From NCBI GenBank assembly GCA_937875275.1, contig CALNCC010000078.1, positions 1-7,095 on the forward strand: a stretch of 7,095 nucleotides of DNA, given 5' to 3'. The notes under the pieces are model-generated. The model was given only the letters and a program-made list of their open reading frames with translations, had not been told where the DNA came from and made no database searches. Positions within the stretch are counted from its first letter, which is position 1; the number at the start of each line of letters is the position of its first letter. Below, in pieces: positions 6,009 to 7,095 of the stretch. The position numbers were made by a program, and so were the translations under genes. Origin of the DNA: an uncultured Dysgonomonas sp. Its GTDB lineage: Bacteria > Bacteroidota > Bacteroidia > Bacteroidales > Dysgonomonadaceae.

Positions 6009-7095
6009 ATGGGAAGAGAAATTAAATTCAGTCTTGTTTACAGAGACATGTGGCAATCGTCAGGAAAATACCAGCCACGTGTAGATCAGTTAGAGAGAAT
6101 TGCTCCGGTAATTGTTGATATGGGATGCTTTGCCCGTGTCGAAACCAATGGTGGTGCCTTTGAGCAAGTTAACCTTATGTATGGCGAAAATCCGAATGTT
6201 GCTGTACGCAAATGGACAGACCCCTTCAACAAGGTAGGGATACAAACTCACATGCTCGAGCGAGGATTGAACGCACTGCGTATGTTTCCTGTACCGAAAG
6301 ATGTGCGTCAGTTGATGTTCAAAGTGAAGAAAGCACAAGGAACCGACATCTCTCGTTCGTTCGACGGACTGAATGATGCTCGCAACCTCGAACTTTCGGT
6401 TAAGTATGCGAAAGAAGCAGGCATGATTTCTCAGACTGCCTTGTGTATAACCAATTCACCTATCCATACCGTAGACTATTATCTCAACTATGCAGATAAA
6501 TTGGTCGACTTCGGAGCAGATGAGTTCTGCTTGAAAGATATGGCGGGCATCGGTCGTCCTGCTTTCTTGGGACGTCTGACAAAAGCATTGAAAGATCGCC
6601 ATCCGAATATTCCGATCGAATATCACGGACACACAGGACCCGGATTCTCTGTTGCATCGATGCTCGAAGTAGCTCGTGCCGGAGCTGATTATCTTGATGC
6701 TGCTATCGAACCACTTTCGTGGGGAATGGTGCACCCTGATATTATTACACTTCAGGCAATGTTGAAAGATGCAGGCTTCTCTGTACCTGATATCAATATG
6801 AAAGCTTACATGGAGGCTCGCGAGCTGACTCAAGAGTTTATCGACGACTTCTTAGGTTACTTTATCGACCCTTCAAACAAGATAATGAACTCATTGCTCG
6901 TTGGTTGCGGGTTGCCGGGAGGTATGATGGGATCGATGATGGCCGACCTGCGCACAATGCATCCGGCTATCAACATGGCATTGAGAAACAACGGTAAAGC
7001 CGAAGTTTCGTTGAGCGACCTTGTTGTTCAATTGTTCGAAGAAGTAGAATATATCTGGCCTAAACTTGGTTATCCGCCATTGGTAACACCGTTCA
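6009..7095 (+). CDS. oadA: OadA/PycB-type biotin-dependent carboxyltransferase subunit, N-terminal part (cut by window edge)
   Basis: Carboxyltransferase of the oxaloacetate decarboxylase alpha / pyruvate carboxylase B family, which moves CO2 between a keto acid (oxaloacetate/pyruvate) and biotin. The first 362 residues are visible. YRDMWQS (11-17) is the family's RD-x-x-QS active-site motif. CLKDMAG (174-180) carries Lys176, the lysine carboxylated as metal ligand in relatives. YHGHTGPG (205-212) has the H-x-H metal ligands His206 and His208. LPGGMMGSM (302-310) matches the PGGM segment of the conserved carboxylase domain. The C-terminal conserved domain and the expected biotinyl domain lie beyond the edge. 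The start at 6009 gives MGREIKFSLVYRD, the usual short lead into the barrel. Whether it acts as a Na+-pumping decarboxylase, a transcarboxylase or a pyruvate carboxylase half cannot be told without the downstream genes; the oadA symbol is family-level. Confidence 0.88.
   Translation, partial: MGREIKFSLVYRDMWQSSGKYQPRVDQLERIAPVIVDMGCFARVETNGGAFEQVNLMYGENPNVAVRKWTDPFNKVGIQTHMLERGLNALRMFPVPKDVRQLMFKVKKAQGTDISRSFDGLNDARNLELSVKYAKEAGMISQTALCITNSPIHTVDYYLNYADKLVDFGADEFCLKDMAGIGRPAFLGRLTKALKDRHPNIPIEYHGHTGPGFSVASMLEVARAGADYLDAAIEPLSWGMVHPDIITLQAMLKDAGFSVPDINMKAYMEARELTQEFIDDFLGYFIDPSNKIMNSLLVGCGLPGGMMGSMMADLRTMHPAINMALRNNGKAEVSLSDLVVQLFEEVEYIWPKLGYPPLVTPF

Noticed and set aside
6456..6833. 125-codon minus-strand frame
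   Set aside because: Lies entirely opposite the clearly coding OadA-like gene and its peptide matches no family I recognise.

Overview
The window looks like a chromosomal segment from a member of the Bacteroidetes, most likely the order Bacteroidales. Several things point there. Two lipoprotein signal peptides carry an acidic/Ser stretch right after the lipidated cysteine. Several upstream regions carry the Bacteroides-type -7 promoter box TAnnTTTG. There are no clear Shine-Dalgarno sequences. The gene content also fits: carboxynorspermidine decarboxylase, a GH76 lipoprotein and an OadA-type carboxyltransferase. The genus cannot be fixed from this sequence.

Layout, left to right. (1) 1-268, minus: 5' part of ribulose-phosphate 3-epimerase (rpe), cut by the window edge. 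(2) 269-657: non-coding stretch holding the rpe promoter, a strong minus-strand terminator hairpin at 327-377 and a weaker plus-strand hairpin with a T8 tract. (3) 658-1800, minus: nspC, which makes (nor)spermidine. (4) 1801-2124: divergent regulatory region. (5) 2125-3744, plus: surface lipoprotein with an FN3-like domain and a GH76 alpha-mannanase domain. (6) 3745-4038: convergent intergenic region with one intrinsic terminator for each side. (7) 4039-5718, minus: surface lipoprotein with three Ig-like repeats and a C-terminal LamG/concanavalin-like domain. (8) 5719-6008: divergent promoter region. (9) 6009-7095, plus: N-terminal 362 residues of an OadA/PycB-type biotin-dependent carboxyltransferase, cut by the right edge.

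The outer genes (rpe, nspC, oadA-like) are central metabolism and each looks independently transcribed. The middle holds a convergent pair of surface lipoproteins with the same plan: SPII signal, acidic export signal, poly-Asn linker, beta-sandwich domain(s) and then a carbohydrate-related domain. The pair resembles a small accessory glycan-handling module. No SusC/SusD pair, sensor or other glycosidase is present, so calling it a polysaccharide utilisation locus is not justified. I found no RNA gene, CRISPR array, insertion sequence or phage gene. Nothing here is convincingly a new system. The most distinctive points are the matched lipoprotein pair, the long G-U-containing minus-strand hairpin before rpe, and the motif variation in the carboxyltransferase.
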